Shown here in pieces: positions 1-12,600 of a stretch of DNA of 64,000 nt (positions within the stretch are counted from its first letter, which is position 1; each line of letters begins with the position of its first letter). This DNA comes from Ephemerocybe angulata (Eukaryota; Basidiomycota; Agaricomycetes; Agaricales; Psathyrellaceae). The notes below the pieces were generated by a model. It was given only the letters and a program-made list of their open reading frames with translations. It did no database searches and had not been told where the DNA came from. Location of the stretch: NCBI GenBank assembly GCA_013368325.1, contig JAACJK010000111.1, forward strand, positions 744,001 through 808,000. Direction: 5' to 3'. Position numbers and translations under genes: made by a program.

Positions 1-357
1 CACCGCACCAACTCCCGGAACTCCTCCATCTCCTCGCCATACCCGCCCCAAACCTCCATCGTCAAGCCCAACGCGCAACCGCATGCGGACTGCGCTTCTC
101 TCGTGGACAAGCTCGTCCCCGCACCACAGCCCAATACACAGGCACTACGTGCCGCCTTCACCGACCTCGTCCAGCGGCGGCAGCCCAATGGGAACGCGAT
201 GGGACGAAGATGCTCCGCCAGCCCTACAGCGCCCCCGTCGCGGCCAGGCCCGCGACAGTGTGGTTCTATGAGGCCCACGGAGACGTTGCCTTCGTCTGCC
301 AGCACCACCCCTTTGTGTTTCCTATGCCAATGGGAACGGCGAGGGCAAATTTCGTGA
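1..357 (+). CDS. Open frame running in from the window edge (hypothetical, partial)
   Basis: The first forward frame is open from base 1 to a TGA at 355-357. It encodes a Pro/Ser/Arg-rich tail with no motif I recognise. Two other frames on the same strand are also open for 60-110 codons, so composition alone could explain it. It could be the 3' end of a gene that starts outside the window. There is no splice or domain support and the call is weak. Confidence 0.18.
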   Translation, partial: HRTNSRNSSISSPYPPQTSIVKPNAQPHADCASLVDKLVPAPQPNTQALRAAFTDLVQRRQPNGNAMGRRCSASPTAPPSRPGPRQCGSMRPTETLPSSASTTPLCFLCQWERRGQIS

Positions 358-559
358 CATGTACCTACCTGAAGACCCAAAGACATGGAACTCCCAACAA
401 CCTTCGGAACGGTGGTCGGTGGAGGGCATGTTGGCGAGATTGTCAGTTTCAGAGGGAGCATGGGTCGGCGGCGGCACGTTCTTTCAAGTTTGGTGGGGGG
501 GAATTGACAAAGTACGCATGCTTTCATTTCAATTCATCGGACCTATGACTTACGGTACT

Positions 560-1884
<1,325 letters not shown>

Positions 1885-3375
1885 TCAAAACAGATGGCTG
1901 GTACAACTGCATCGCAAGTGCTGAGGATCTTCCGAAGACCAATGGCGCAGCAATACATCAGGAGTTTGTGAATGAAAACAAGGTTTCACCTCGCCAGCGA
2001 TCGTCCCTTGGCTCCAGTTGCAGGGTAGGGTAACGCCGCGCGAGTGGGAGTGTACTGCAAAGGAGGGCCTGTCACAGAGCTTTGAAGCTCCGTGGGATTT
2101 GCTGGCCAGAATTTCAAATACCTCCGCGATGTCTTGTGCGAGCCGTGCCTTCGGCGATGGAAAATCATAGACCTCGACGGCGCTCAATTGGGGACAGTGA
2201 TGGTCACCGTCAACAAGCGCCTTCGCCAGATCACATAATGTACCCCTCATGGTAGAATCGTTGAAGGTATTTTCGATCACGAATGATGTCGGTTGGAGCG
2301 CTTTGAAAAGTGCAACAGCGTGCTTGATATTCACCTGATGGGTTTCCAAAGTTCGGATTTTGCGGCATTCGGAGAGAAAGCGGAGGAGGAATGGTCCTTC
2401 CTGAACCTCTTGGTGACCTGGCATTTTCTGGGAAACGGAAAGATGGGAGAGGGACGGAAGGTCGAGCATGGACATATGCCTCCAAGAATCGTCAGAGCTT
2501 GCCGGAGGTCCACCCATCCCACTGTCGAGGAAGAGATGGGTGACGAAGGGGAGGGTAAGTGGGGAAGGGGAAGAGGGTACAAGGCTGGGAGAGATTTGAG
2601 GAGTAGTGGCGGAGAGTCGGAGGCGGAGATGAGTGAGAGATAACATGCTGTTCGTGAAGATGTCGCAAAATGTTTCGGGGAGTATCCCAAGATGAGCGCA
2701 ACTTGCAATTGTAAGGTGAGTGATGCCGGTTCGAATCGCGTGAGGAAGCCTGAGGAAGGCTTCTTCGGCACCATTCCTGTGCCTGAGGGACATGCAAATC
2801 TCTGCTTGGAAATGGCTCAAACGAAGGGAGGGTAACTTCACCACTTCCTTAAGCTCGTACTCCATGTCGAGCAGGGGACCATTATAGTCAGAACACCCAA
2901 GAGGTTTTGAGCGAATTGACAGGTACATTCGGCGAAGCGCTGGGAAACCTTTGAAGTTTTTCGTGTCTGTCACGATGTCGTACAGCGTGGTCGAATCAAG
3001 GGTCAACGAGACCCAGCGATCGGAGGTCGCGCGCAAGGTCGTAAGCTTCTCCATTGGCGCCTGGACGGAGCCGCAAATGGTGAGGTACAGGGGACGGTTC
3101 GAAGACCTAGAAAGGCACAGCTTCGCGAACTTCCAGAGAATTGTTTGCGCCGTTCCTTTCCCCCACTTCTTCTCGAGATGGCAAAGATCCAGATCCAACG
3201 TAGTCCAAAGGGATGGCAACGACTTTGCCAGCTGATTCCAATGTCTACAAACCAAGAGGTAGGTGAATGCATGGGAAGAACTCGTTTCCGGGTTGGTTGA
3301 GAGGGTCAAGGCCCCAGAGAGGAATATACGGTTCATAATCTCATTCGCGAGTTTGTGGATGCCAGAGGCGGACAT
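1885..3375 (-). CDS. F-box-like protein with leucine-rich C-terminal region
   Basis: Single large exon, 496 residues from the ATG at 3375. The frame opens 24 nt further upstream, but only with GTG, and that stretch looks like the end of a 50-nt intron (GTAAGG at about 3424, AG just before the ATG). The N-terminus shows an F-box-like pattern: LANEIMNRIF, then LLVCRHWNQLAKSLPSLWTTL (the usual position of CxxW and PxLW). The rest is a series of irregular Leu-rich strands as in the F-box/LRR proteins expanded in mushroom genomes. In that family the F-box recruits Skp1 to an SCF ubiquitin ligase and the LRR part selects substrate; this is inferred here. An upstream exon is possible but I could not place its ATG. 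Confidence 0.7.
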   Translation of the reverse strand: MSASGIHKLANEIMNRIFLSGALTLSTNPETSSSHAFTYLLVCRHWNQLAKSLPSLWTTLDLDLCHLEKKWGKGTAQTILWKFAKLCLSRSSNRPLYLTICGSVQAPMEKLTTLRATSDRWVSLTLDSTTLYDIVTDTKNFKGFPALRRMYLSIRSKPLGCSDYNGPLLDMEYELKEVVKLPSLRLSHFQAEICMSLRHRNGAEEAFLRLPHAIRTGITHLTIASCAHLGILPETFCDIFTNSMLSLTHLRLRLSATTPQISPSLVPSSPSPLTLPFVTHLFLDSGMGGPPASSDDSWRHMSMLDLPSLSHLSVSQKMPGHQEVQEGPFLLRFLSECRKIRTLETHQVNIKHAVALFKALQPTSFVIENTFNDSTMRGTLCDLAKALVDGDHHCPQLSAVEVYDFPSPKARLAQDIAEVFEILASKSHGASKLCDRPSFAVHSHSRGVTLPCNWSQGTIAGEVKPCFHSQTPDVLLRHWSSEDPQHLRCSCTSHLF

Positions 3376-4889
3376 CTTGATACGAGTCAGACAATGCACA
3401 GCTAATATGATTGATACGCCCTTACCTTTTGGTTGGCCCTTGAGTTGATTTGTTCAAGAAAGGTGAGGAACGCTCAACGCGAGGCGGGCAGGGACACTGG
3501 CAGATTTGTCAGCTTTACCGCGTTCAGGGTGGATATCCCACGGTTGCCACTGGTCCGCCGCCCTTATCAGACCCAATGATCGCGGTTGTGGCTGTAATTA
3601 ATGCATGCTAAGTCCTTCCCATCCCGCCCAGATTCTTTCCGATCCCTGTCGATTTCAGGACGCTCCCGGATGGGCGAGAGCAGACATTTGGCACTGCAAA
3701 TTTTCGTGTACGGAATAGACGGCCGGTTTCAATTGGCAGAATCAGAGGGATCTGCACTTCACACAGCAGAATCTTCGCCCACTCCCCTGCCTAGCTGTTC
3801 TGTATCTAAAGTAGCGCAGGCATTCTGCATTAGTTCTAGAACGTATCGGAAGCACGGAGGACAATGGCAGGGATGGGAACTGATGGGGACCGGGACGGCA
3901 CATTTCGAGTCTCGACAAACAGGGTCTACGTCCTGTAACTTGAAAGGAGGTGTAACTTGCTTCGGGGCACCTGGTCGATCAGGTGCCGAAGCAGATCCTC
4001 CGGCTAATTAGCCCGAAGATGATATGGACCACCTTCAACCTGGCTAACAAGCGGGGTGTGCTGGTCAACACTCAGCATACCCAAGTACAAGCACCTGATC
4101 ATGATACCAGGGCGTCGCGCAGCAGTTGAACTTCGGCGATGGTGTGGAGGTTGTTTCGGCGATGTGAACTTGAGGCCGGCTAACCACACGCGAACCGGCG
4201 TGATGTGGCTTTCGTAGTTCTCGTATCTCATGCCATTGCATATGAGTATATTCTTGCGCTTCATATGCGGTCTAAGGGGCCAGGTGAGTCTATTATCTGG
4301 TTCTGGACGGTCGGCTAAGCACTCACTGAGGCCTTCAGGAATCAGAAACGAGGCGTCGACATTCCAGCTGCAGGTCACGGAGGAGAGGACCTTCTGATTT
4401 TGAGTCTGTGCAAGTATCTACCGAATGCTCGTTGGCTGTCATGTCGAGTTGCTCGAGGAAGGAGGCTGAGGTATTGCCGGCATCGCCAAAGGATCATCGA
4501 CAAGCCAGTTACCTCTGCGCACACAGGAAACATTCGGAATATGCATGTTCAAGAAATACAAGAGTACTCAGGCGTTACAAGCTATCAGCCTCATCTAATT
4601 CAACCGGTGCTCCATTGGCCAAGACTTTCAACGTTCAACCTCACACCCTTCAGAATGTCGTCAAACGTACTCCAAAATTCTAACGACTTCTCCCATCGCG
4701 TCGCCGAGTCCGTGTTATCATGACATTATATAGATCTTCGTCGTAGTGCTTTATAAGAAGTTGAAATAAATGCCGGCGTATATGATTCAAATCAAACAGC
4801 AGCATGCATTCTCGTCGTGCGGAACGGGAGTAGGGCTCACACGGCAAAAGCACGGAGGTGGGCCGCGAATGTTTGAGGTGCGCCAGCTC
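3376..4889. other. Intergenic stretch without a supportable gene
   Basis: Several 90-140 codon frames occur on both strands, but none carries a motif or a splice-consistent extension. The most structured item is a perfect-loop inverted repeat at 3959-3992, listed separately. Confidence 0.45.
3959..3992. repeat. Inverted repeat / hairpin
   Basis: Arm GCTTCGGGGCACCTG (3959-3973), loop GTCGAT, arm CAGGTGCCGAAGC (3980-3992). The arms pair over 13 bp with a two-base GG bulge. It lies in a gene-free stretch. It could be an element terminus, a protein-binding palindrome or chance. Confidence 0.5.
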
Positions 4890-5780
4890 TCATCTCCGTG
4901 AAGCACGAAGTGAGCGGTAATGCGCTGACGCCTCAGCGCATTCATCTCGCTGACACGCCATGCTAAGTTCCTTCCCCTCCTCTCTTGGTATGCCTTCGGA
5001 GAAGGTCAGAAGGTTCAAGACTGGTAATGGGGATCGTGCACTAACGCGAAATGATTTGTGCATCTGGATGCTCATGTCTCGTCTCCAAGGCCAATTTTTG
5101 CGAACATTGGGTATCTCACTAGCGACCTCTGCAGCCGTGCGGCCGACAAAAGCATCGCGGCCAGCTCTGTAGAGATACATCCCAAGTTCCTTGTTTATCA
5201 TAGGTTAGTCCGAGGGCCGTTATGATGGAATATAATGGACATACGATGCGAATGAGAGGGTTTTTCTCAAGGAACGGGCAATCCTTCCAGACGTCCATAA
5301 CCTGTGTGTAGAGCACCCAGAACTCCTCCTCTTCTCCCTCAAGTATAGCCCTTATGAGAGTTGGGATCAGGTAATTGACCGACCCAACGACTTCTCTTCC
5401 AAAATCGTAGCCATCGAGGTCGTCAGTGTCCCAAGAGGGAAGCATTGCGATAACGTGCAGAACGGCATGCTTGAGGCCCCGGGCCTGAAATAAAGTGGCC
5501 GCAATGCACAATTAGTTCATACCTCAGATAATGAGTCACGCCAGGGGGGGTGTAGAACGAAAGTACCTACCATCGTGCTCCCATTTATGAAGGGCCAATC
5601 GATAGTAGGAGGTGAATTGCTAGGAACGTTGGAAGAAATAACGGGGCAAATGTCAGTGGTGACCTTAGGATTGGCCGGGAACAAAGTGGTTGGGTTGCAG
5701 GATCCAGAAAGTCGCTGTTCTGCGTAGGAGTTGTAGACATTGACGAATATCTTGGGCAAACTGGCGAAGTACGACATCAT
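4890..5780 (-). CDS. Unknown protein, three exons
   Basis: Model: exons 5780-5571, 5484-5245 and 5189-4890, giving 249 residues. Intron 1 (5485-5570, 86 nt) starts GTAGGT and ends TTTCAG; intron 2 (5190-5244, 55 nt) starts GTATGT and has a CGGACTAACC branch site. All junctions are phase 0 and the spliced frame is open. The start is the first ATG of the tandem ATGATG at 5780. The central part is rich in hydrophobic helices (AVLHVIAMLPSWDT, LIPTLIRAILEGEEEEFWVLY). No catalytic motif, signal peptide or known domain was recognised. The three consistent splices make a real gene likely even though the function is unknown. Confidence 0.6.
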
Positions 5781-6408
5781 GAGCGCCAATGAAGATGATA
5801 CTAGTATACACTGAGAAAGTATGGGAGGAGGGTTTGGCCGAGTCCTGACTGCGTGGAACGAGGGAAAGAAAGAGAAACAACAAGCGAAGGTTAATATACG
5901 TGGAGCTGAGTGGTTCTCATAGTCACGAGTTGCCGTTCGTTGGAGGGGGAAAGTGTCGAAGTGCAGATTGCCCGGTGTACTTCTGCTGTTATGCAGATTC
6001 CTCTGAATAAAAAAATATGTAAGCATAGAATATCCCTTCGAAAAGCTATATAGTTCATTCGCACGGAGCCTTGCATGTCTCACCTTTGAAATTTGAAAAC
6101 CTTAATGTGATGCGTCGAAACAGGTGTGCCTTTCTGCATATCTCTATCTTCTACCTTACTGGGCCCTACAGGGCACTTTGGAGACGGTAAGACGGTAAAA
6201 CAACCCATATACATCTATAGACTGGTATAATTATATTTATATGGCTATTGCCAGTAGTCTGTGCTAGATGACCAGAGAATCGGCAGGTCGACTGCAATTT
6301 GGCAGTCCGATGTGCATTGATGGCTCGTATTTTGATGCTCGCTTCGATCCTTGTCTCTTTCCACTACCATTGCATATAGCATATGTGTTTACTACAATCC
6401 TCTACTCC

Positions 6409-7306
6409 ATGGCACCCATAGCCGAAACCAACCTAGCAGACGAAGCGAAGAAAGAGGCCAACCGCAGGAGGGCACGGCTGTACTACAACAGGTAAGCATT
6501 CGCTCACATCTGCCGTCTGCCAGAAAAACCATAACTCCCCTCCCTAAGAAACCGCGATACTATCAGAGCCAAGAGGCGTGATCGATATCATGCTGAGCAC
6601 CCTAATGCTACTCAGCACCTCCCGAGGCCCCATCTTTCAGTCGAAGAACTACAAGCAAAGAAAAACCAAAGGTACTGGTAAAACTTGTAACTTCAACCTC
6701 CTTTAGTTATATATTATTGCTTGTGCTCTTTTCAATAGACATAAGACCGTAATAAGGCAGAAACGCGGAACCAAGCACTCCAATCGAGTTCACAAGAGCG
6801 ATGCAGCCAAAGTTGGTGCTGCGAACCCCGGGTGCGCTCGTCATATAAGTGCCACAGCAACATGTTTCCTAACCTTGGGATGCAGCAGTGGCTCCGGTTC
6901 ATCCAGATCCCAGGCCAGTGATTTCAATGAGTCTGAAAGCACCAAGTGGAAAGAGCAGATCGAAGTACTCACGGAGAAATTTCGTGCCAAAGCCCTCCAG
7001 AACAGGGACTCGAAAACTTTTGTCAGCAACCTTGCCAATGGATGCTTTGCGACGTGTTCAACAAACTCGCTGGAACGCACCTTGCTCGAGTTTGATGGGC
7101 TCTACCGAGAGGCAGTCATTCTTCACGAGGATATCATTGAGGTACAGGGCCTAAGCATGCTACAGAAAGAAGGACAGTTTCTCCTCTCAGAGATTCGTTT
7201 GGTTGTCCATATGCTTGAGGATCTGGAATCTTCTACGGTTGGGGGTGGAATTTCAGCTATGAGACAAGCGTACTTTAAGAACAGACTACTCTACCAGAAC
7301 CACTGA
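6409..7306 (+). CDS. Unknown nuclear-type protein with basic N-terminal domain
   Basis: Exons 6409-6491, 6549-6671 and 6739-7306 join to 257 residues; the introns are 57 and 67 nt (GTAAGC..AAG, GTACTG..TAG) and the frame closes. The N-terminus (MAPIAETNLADEAKK, then RRRARLYYNRNRD and RAKRRDRYH) is an Arg/Lys/Tyr-rich helical segment that resembles the basic 'RRxARxYYxxNRD' region of many Agaricomycete lineage proteins. I take it as a DNA- or RNA-binding segment by composition only. The C-terminal 140 residues are predicted helical (KWKEQIEVLTEKFRAKAL; LLSEIRLVVHMLEDLES). There is no zipper in strict register, so I do not call it bZIP. Confidence 0.6.
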
Positions 7307-8237
7307 CACTCACTTGCTGGACAGAATACACCTGCTTTTCCCTCACCTTCAGGCGTCGTTGGGAGGTCGACGCAGAGCTGCAGAATCGGGCGCTCGGCAA
7401 CTTAGCCCTAAATGGGAAGTTGGTCATGTGGTACGGCAATCAACCTTGACGGACGTTCCTGAGGTCTGCAACTTGAGTCTGCAGATCAGGACAGCAGAAG
7501 ACACCCCAATTCCAGTTCCTCCTCATCCACGACAAGCCAAAGAATTAGTACAACAACCCTCTAAGGCAACTCCATGGGTCCATAGGTCCTGGCGAGACCG
7601 GGTTCCTTCGCCTCTCGCAGCCTCGACAGACCCCGCAGCCCTTCCCGACTCGACCTCACCCACCACCACCACCACCTGCTGTTCCCTCAGACACAGCCGG
7701 CACCGGTGTCGACCTTCGAGTATCCAGCCGCAGGGCTGTGTGCCAACAACGCCGGGTGATGCACGCAACGCGCAAACAAGCACTGAACTGCTTTGCAGGG
7801 CTTGGCCGAAATTCAACGCTGTCCCCACTGGAAAGCAGCGACTTCGTTGCCAGCCTCACAAACTCCAGGCCGTAATCGTCAACACCAACATTGTCACCGC
7901 GTCTTGGCCCCGTCGCTCAACGATGTAAGCTCGCCATACCACCGCTGGAGTGCCTCTTCGGCGCACCGGTAAGTCCTTTCATTCCGCTCACTCTCCGTTC
8001 ACTTACATCCCTCTTCAGACACCACTGCGACTTCGGACCAGCGCTACCTTCACTTTAATGACCGAGTGCCGCCCACCACCACCGTCGTCTCGAACGCGTA
8101 ACTACCTCAATATCGTTTAGCGGAGTCCTCGTCCGCCACGATCGTTATCATATTAAGCGCCCTTATCCTAGCTAAGATGGACGTTTTCTCCTCGCCTGCG
8201 ATAACCGCCGTCGTCCAACCTACGAACCCGTCAGGCA
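7307..8237. other. Intergenic stretch, no supportable gene
   Basis: A 204-codon frame (7314-7928) is open but is Pro/Ser/Thr/Arg-rich with an antisense open frame of similar quality, and it has no domain. I see nothing else convincing here. Confidence 0.4.
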
Positions 8238-8299
8238 GTGGCGGCTGACGTAGATCACAAGGTATGCTTCACTTCGCAAAGACTCCGCTGTTCGACCCC

Positions 8300-8615
8300 T
8301 TACTTTTCACTCCAACTTCGTTTCTACGATGTCATTCAAGCATTCCAGCAGGGCCGTCTCCCCTCGAGCGCCCAGGTCCACGAAACCCTCGCCTACGTGC
8401 ACTCTCACCCCTCCCCCCGTGCACACAGAGAAGCTCTCCTCTGAAGGCCAGAAGCTCGTCAAAGGCATTCGCGAGATTGTCAAGACTCTCAGGCTCATTG
8501 TTCAGGAGAAGACCGCCGACGAGCTCATCGAGAAATTCGTCTGGCACCCAGGGCACGGATGTTGCCGGTGTCACAGCCTCCGTGAAAGGGGCTGTTGCCG
8601 GCGAAACAAGTTAAC
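8300..8615 (+). pseudogene. N-terminal fragment resembling a DUF5923-type fungal protein
   Basis: Three forward frames must be combined: FYDVIQAFQQGRLPSSAQVHETLAYV, then EKLSSEGQKLVKGIREIVKTLR and VQEKTADELIEKFVWH, then GTDVAGVTASVKGAV. This order (helical 'xGxLPSxxQ' segment, LSxEGxxLxxxxRxxxxxxRxxVxEKxADEL, F.WHTRxTDV) is what I recall from the N-terminus of fungal DUF5923 proteins; the assignment is from memory. Frame changes near 8410 and 8545 and the sudden end show a broken, truncated copy. It lies directly upstream of ubiquitin fragments. Confidence 0.45.
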
Positions 8616-8884
8616 AACTCTCAGTGGCCAGAAGCTTGCCGAGGACAAGGGTAAAAGTACATATACAAGGATTGCGGTAACTCAAGATCATCAATATGGT
8701 ATGTCGTTTCACTACTCGTCTCCGATTGTCTTTCTTACATGGGTTTATGTCCTCAGACAAAACTCCTTCTGGGAGTCCCTCTCCCGAGCCCCTACAGTCC
8801 TCCTAACCCATGTCCCCAGCCATCCGCGCCTGTCGCGACCGCTCCTCCTTAGGCTCAAAATACCGATTCCTCCGTATGCATGTA

Positions 8885-9440
8885 CATTCTCACCCTCGCA
8901 GTCGAGTCGTCAGACACGATCGACAACGTCGAGGCCCAAGATCCAGGACAAGGAGAGTATTCCCCCCGACCAGCAGCGTCTCATGGTAAGTGGCGCAAGT
9001 TGCCCCTAACAACTAATGATACTGACCACTATTCAGAATCCCACCCGACCAGCAGCGACCATCCTCGCCAGAAAGCAGCTCGGAACATCCAGAAGGAGTC
9101 TACCCTCCATCTCGTCCTCCGTCTCTGTGGAGGTTTGCAGATCTTTCGTCAAGACTTTGACCGGCAAGACCATCACCCTCGCAGTCGAGTCGTCAGACAC
9201 GATCGACAACGTCAAGGCCAAGATCCAGGACAAGGAGAGTATTCCCCCCGACCAGCAGCGTCTCATGGTAAGTGGTGCATGTTGCCCGTAACAACTCTTA
9301 ATACTGACCACTCCTCAGATTCCCCCGACCAGCAGCGACTCATCCTCGCCGGAAAGCAGCATGAGGACGGGCGCACCCTCTCGGATTACAACACGCAGAA
9401 GGAGTTTACCCTCCATCTCGGAGCCCTCCGTCTCCGTGGA
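8885..9440 (+). pseudogene. Two decayed ubiquitin monomers of a polyubiquitin array
   Basis: Unit 1 (about 8885-9131) starts at ubiquitin position ~13 ([13 protein letters not shown]) and unit 2 (about 9136-9440) at ~4. Both end in degraded RLRGG regions. Unit 1 has an extra C that shifts frame after TIDNV; unit 2 loses one C in IPPDQQ. Each is interrupted after QQRLM by a 51-bp intron-like insert (8986-9036 and 9268-9318, GTAAGTGG..CAG) that differs only at scattered bases between units. The ~24 nt encoding IPPDQQRL is present on both sides of each insert. Not a functional ubiquitin gene; it is the upstream part of the three-unit repeat that ends in the fusion gene. Confidence 0.85.
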
Positions 9441-9662
9441 GACATGCAGATCTTCGTCAAGTCCTTGACCGGCAAGACCGTCACCCTCGAGGTCGAGTCG
9501 TCCGACACGATCGACAACGTCAAGGCCAAGGACAAGGAGGGTATTCCCCCCGACCAGCAGTGCCTCATCTTCGCCGGCAAGCAGCTCGAGGATGGGCGCA
9601 CCCTCTCCGACTACAACATCCAGAAGGAGGCTACCCTTCATTTGGTGTGGCGCTCAAGGGGC
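8885..9662 (+). repeat. Three tandem ubiquitin-coding units
   Basis: Head-to-tail ubiquitin units as in a polyubiquitin gene. The first two are decayed and carry the same intron-like insert; the third (9444-9662) lacks the insert and is open into the transposase gene. Confidence 0.85.
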
Positions 9663-12600
9663 AACTTTGAGGAAGCTCAGCGCTCCATCCAGAACATTGT
9701 CAACAAATATCAGGCTGGAACCCTCAGACCAGATTCCTGCTCAGTATGTCTCGGCTGCCCTCTTTATGCTGAGCATTTAGGTCGGTTACTCTCGACATAT
9801 CTTACTCAGCCCGTCTCATCTCACAGACGCAAGACGCTAACTCGTTCTGTCCCAGCTGTGCAACTGTTCTGCTCTCGAAGAAATTTCAGCTTGCTCTACG
9901 GAAGCTCCCTGGCACTCACTTCAAGTTCATTCCCCTTCGATGGCAAAACACACTGATTGGGGAGTTGTTTCTTCGGTGTCGCCAGCTCTCAGGCATTCTG
10001 GATGAGGTCAGTGATATCAATTAGTCCGAACGCGTGCGGGACAGTTCCTAAGTTATTGTTGCAGGATCCAAAGCGGTCGCCATTGCTGAAGGTCGCTCGG
10101 GCCTTTCTTGATGGCAGGCTCGAAGATAAGGCCGTCTTTAAGTCCATTCTGATAGCCATGGCTACCCAGATCGACAAGGAGGAACACGGGGTTGGTCTTC
10201 AAAACTTCAAGTATCCGCCAGCTTGGGAGGAGATGTGCCAAATCCTTCGCGATATCAGCCCCCAGCCGTACGAGGCCCCGTCGAAGCACATCCAAATGCC
10301 CACTGGGCGAAGTCTCCTGTACGGTTCCATACAACTTTATAGGAAATCTGGACTAATAACCTCATTAGTATGAAGCGCGCTCGACAGCCTCGGTTTCCTA
10401 TGGACATCAACGAACGGACGTTCGCAGGTGTCGTCAACGAGCTCAAGCTACTCGGGTACACTGGCGGTCATGTCGCATTAAGCTGCGACGACACCAAGCT
10501 ACTCCCAGGGTACCGGGTGTACTACGACGGCGAGGATAAAACACACTACCTTGTTGGAGGGACTGAGGGCAGGTTACGGGTGATTGATCCTGACCAAGTG
10601 CAAAGCGTGCTGGACGATGCCAATTCTGAGAAGGCTACGAAGGTGAGGACTTATCCTCATCACTGTGAGCGTGTCGGCCATAACTCAGTTTTGTTCAGCT
10701 TCGCCTTTGGTGCTTAACCCTTCCCCTACCGAAGGTCTCGCCCATCATCGTGGCAGCGCTCCCGATATCCAGCAAGCTCGATGCGGATCAGCTTTTTGGG
10801 TTGCTGAAGAAACTGCTCGATGGCTTAATTGACAAGGGAATTCGGGTGGTTTCTTATGCGAGCGACGGCACCGAGGTTGAACGGAACGTTCAAAAGCAGC
10901 TTCTGAACCTCGGCACTCCCGTTGACCGAGTTATCGAGAACCCCCACACCGACCGACCTGACACTCGCTTTCAATTCACGATCTATCGCGGCCAAGCAAT
11001 GTGCATTATTCAAGACTCGAAGCACGCTCTCAAAACTCTCCGAAACAACCTCTTCAGCGGCGCGCGGCTCCTGACATTCGGAAACTCAGTGGCAGCCTAC
11101 CGGCGCATTCGCGAGCTCGTGGATGGTCCAGGATCCCCGCTACCAAAGCGCGATGTTGAGAAGTTAGACCGACAGGATGACAATGCAGCCTGCCGTCTGT
11201 TCTCCGCTGGCGTGCTCGAATACCTGATCGAGCATCACAAGGAGGAAGCAACAGGCGAGATTGCCTATCTTTTTACCTTCGGAGAACTTGTCGACGCTTT
11301 CCAGAATCGCACCATGGCACACGCTGAACGGATCCAGCTCGCTCTTCGCGCCCGGTACTTCCTCGACACTTGGACGGCCTATCTTGAAGTCACCGAGCAC
11401 AGCAAGGCAAAGCACCATATATCCCGTGAATGCTTGGATATTCTCGACGTCCTCATTAGTGGCCTATTTGCGCTCGCTATCATTCATCGCGACTACGTGG
11501 ATGGACTGGCTCCCCTGGTTCCCTGGCTGAACTCGACCGAGCCTTGTGAACATGTCTTTGGATCAGCACGTAAGGTGATCAAGGACTTCACCTTCCTCGA
11601 CTTCATTTACATGATTCCAAAACTACGAATAAAGCTACGGGAAGCGACACTGTACGCCAAGACCTCGGATGGTAAAGCTCGAGCCTCGGGTTACAATCAC
11701 ACTTACTTCGACCACGCCGGCGTCGACCTCATTGCCCTGGCCGAGATTCCCTCCGACGCCGAGGTGGACGCCATCGCTCTCATTGCTTCCCAAGAAGCGG
11801 ACACTATCGCATCTTTTGTGGGAATGAACGCCCACATCATCTTCATCCTCCGTGCCATGCCAAAGCCCCCTTCGACCCAAGCTACCCTTCCCTCCCTCCA
11901 TCAATGGTACGTCGACGCGCCGGCTTCAGAAACGTCGTCCATCAACCCGAGTACACTGCAAGCATCTACTCAGAAGAGGGTGTGCTGGCAGAAGATATCC
12001 AGCACCTCATCGCCATTAACAATTCCGAGGCTCCAGTTCTGCGGGACAAAGCAACAGACAATGAGATGGAGCGGCTCGCTGTTGCTAACCTTGCTCTGGC
12101 AACGGACGACGCCATGCGAGTGTGAGTACTACAGTCAGATTTCACGGGCGCTTGCGGCTTTGCTAATTGACTGGTTACCAGTTTTGAGTTCTCGGAAACG
12201 GGTGACGAACGGTTGGAGGAGATTGTTGCAGAGGAGTATGAAGACGTACAGAACCATCGTAAGGCCGTTGTCGCAAGGTCGAAGGAGTCCCCTCTCGCGA
12301 ACTTTGAGACTTCGACCCCGCTCTGCCCTGCCCGGATTCCAGTTGGTGACTTAGACCCAAATGTTCTTGTCCAGACACGAATGAGGCACCAGACTCACCA
12401 GGCAGCCTCCGGACTGCGCTCTCAATCTCGTTCACCGCGTTCGGTTGCACAGTCACAACGTACGCAGACTAAAATTCTGCACCAGATGAAAAAGATCATC
12501 AACAATGATCGACGAGCTGCTGGAGAACAAGGTGTTGCTAGTGGGGTCGAACGTATGCTGCGTTGGAGGGAGGCGGCACGCGGTGGGCGAGAAGGAGTTG

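Noticed and set aside
2293..2797. Several 80-147 codon frames opposite and within the F-box gene
   Set aside because: All are shadows of the 496-residue coding frame with its F-box and Leu-rich pattern.
7314..7928. 204-codon plus-strand frame
   Set aside because: No motif, no splice context, composition (Pro/Ser/Thr/Arg) matches a high-GC non-coding stretch and an antisense frame is equally open.
9033..9641. Minus-strand frames of 92 and 108 codons opposite the ubiquitin units
   Set aside because: Antisense of highly biased ubiquitin codons; the plus strand encodes recognisable ubiquitin.
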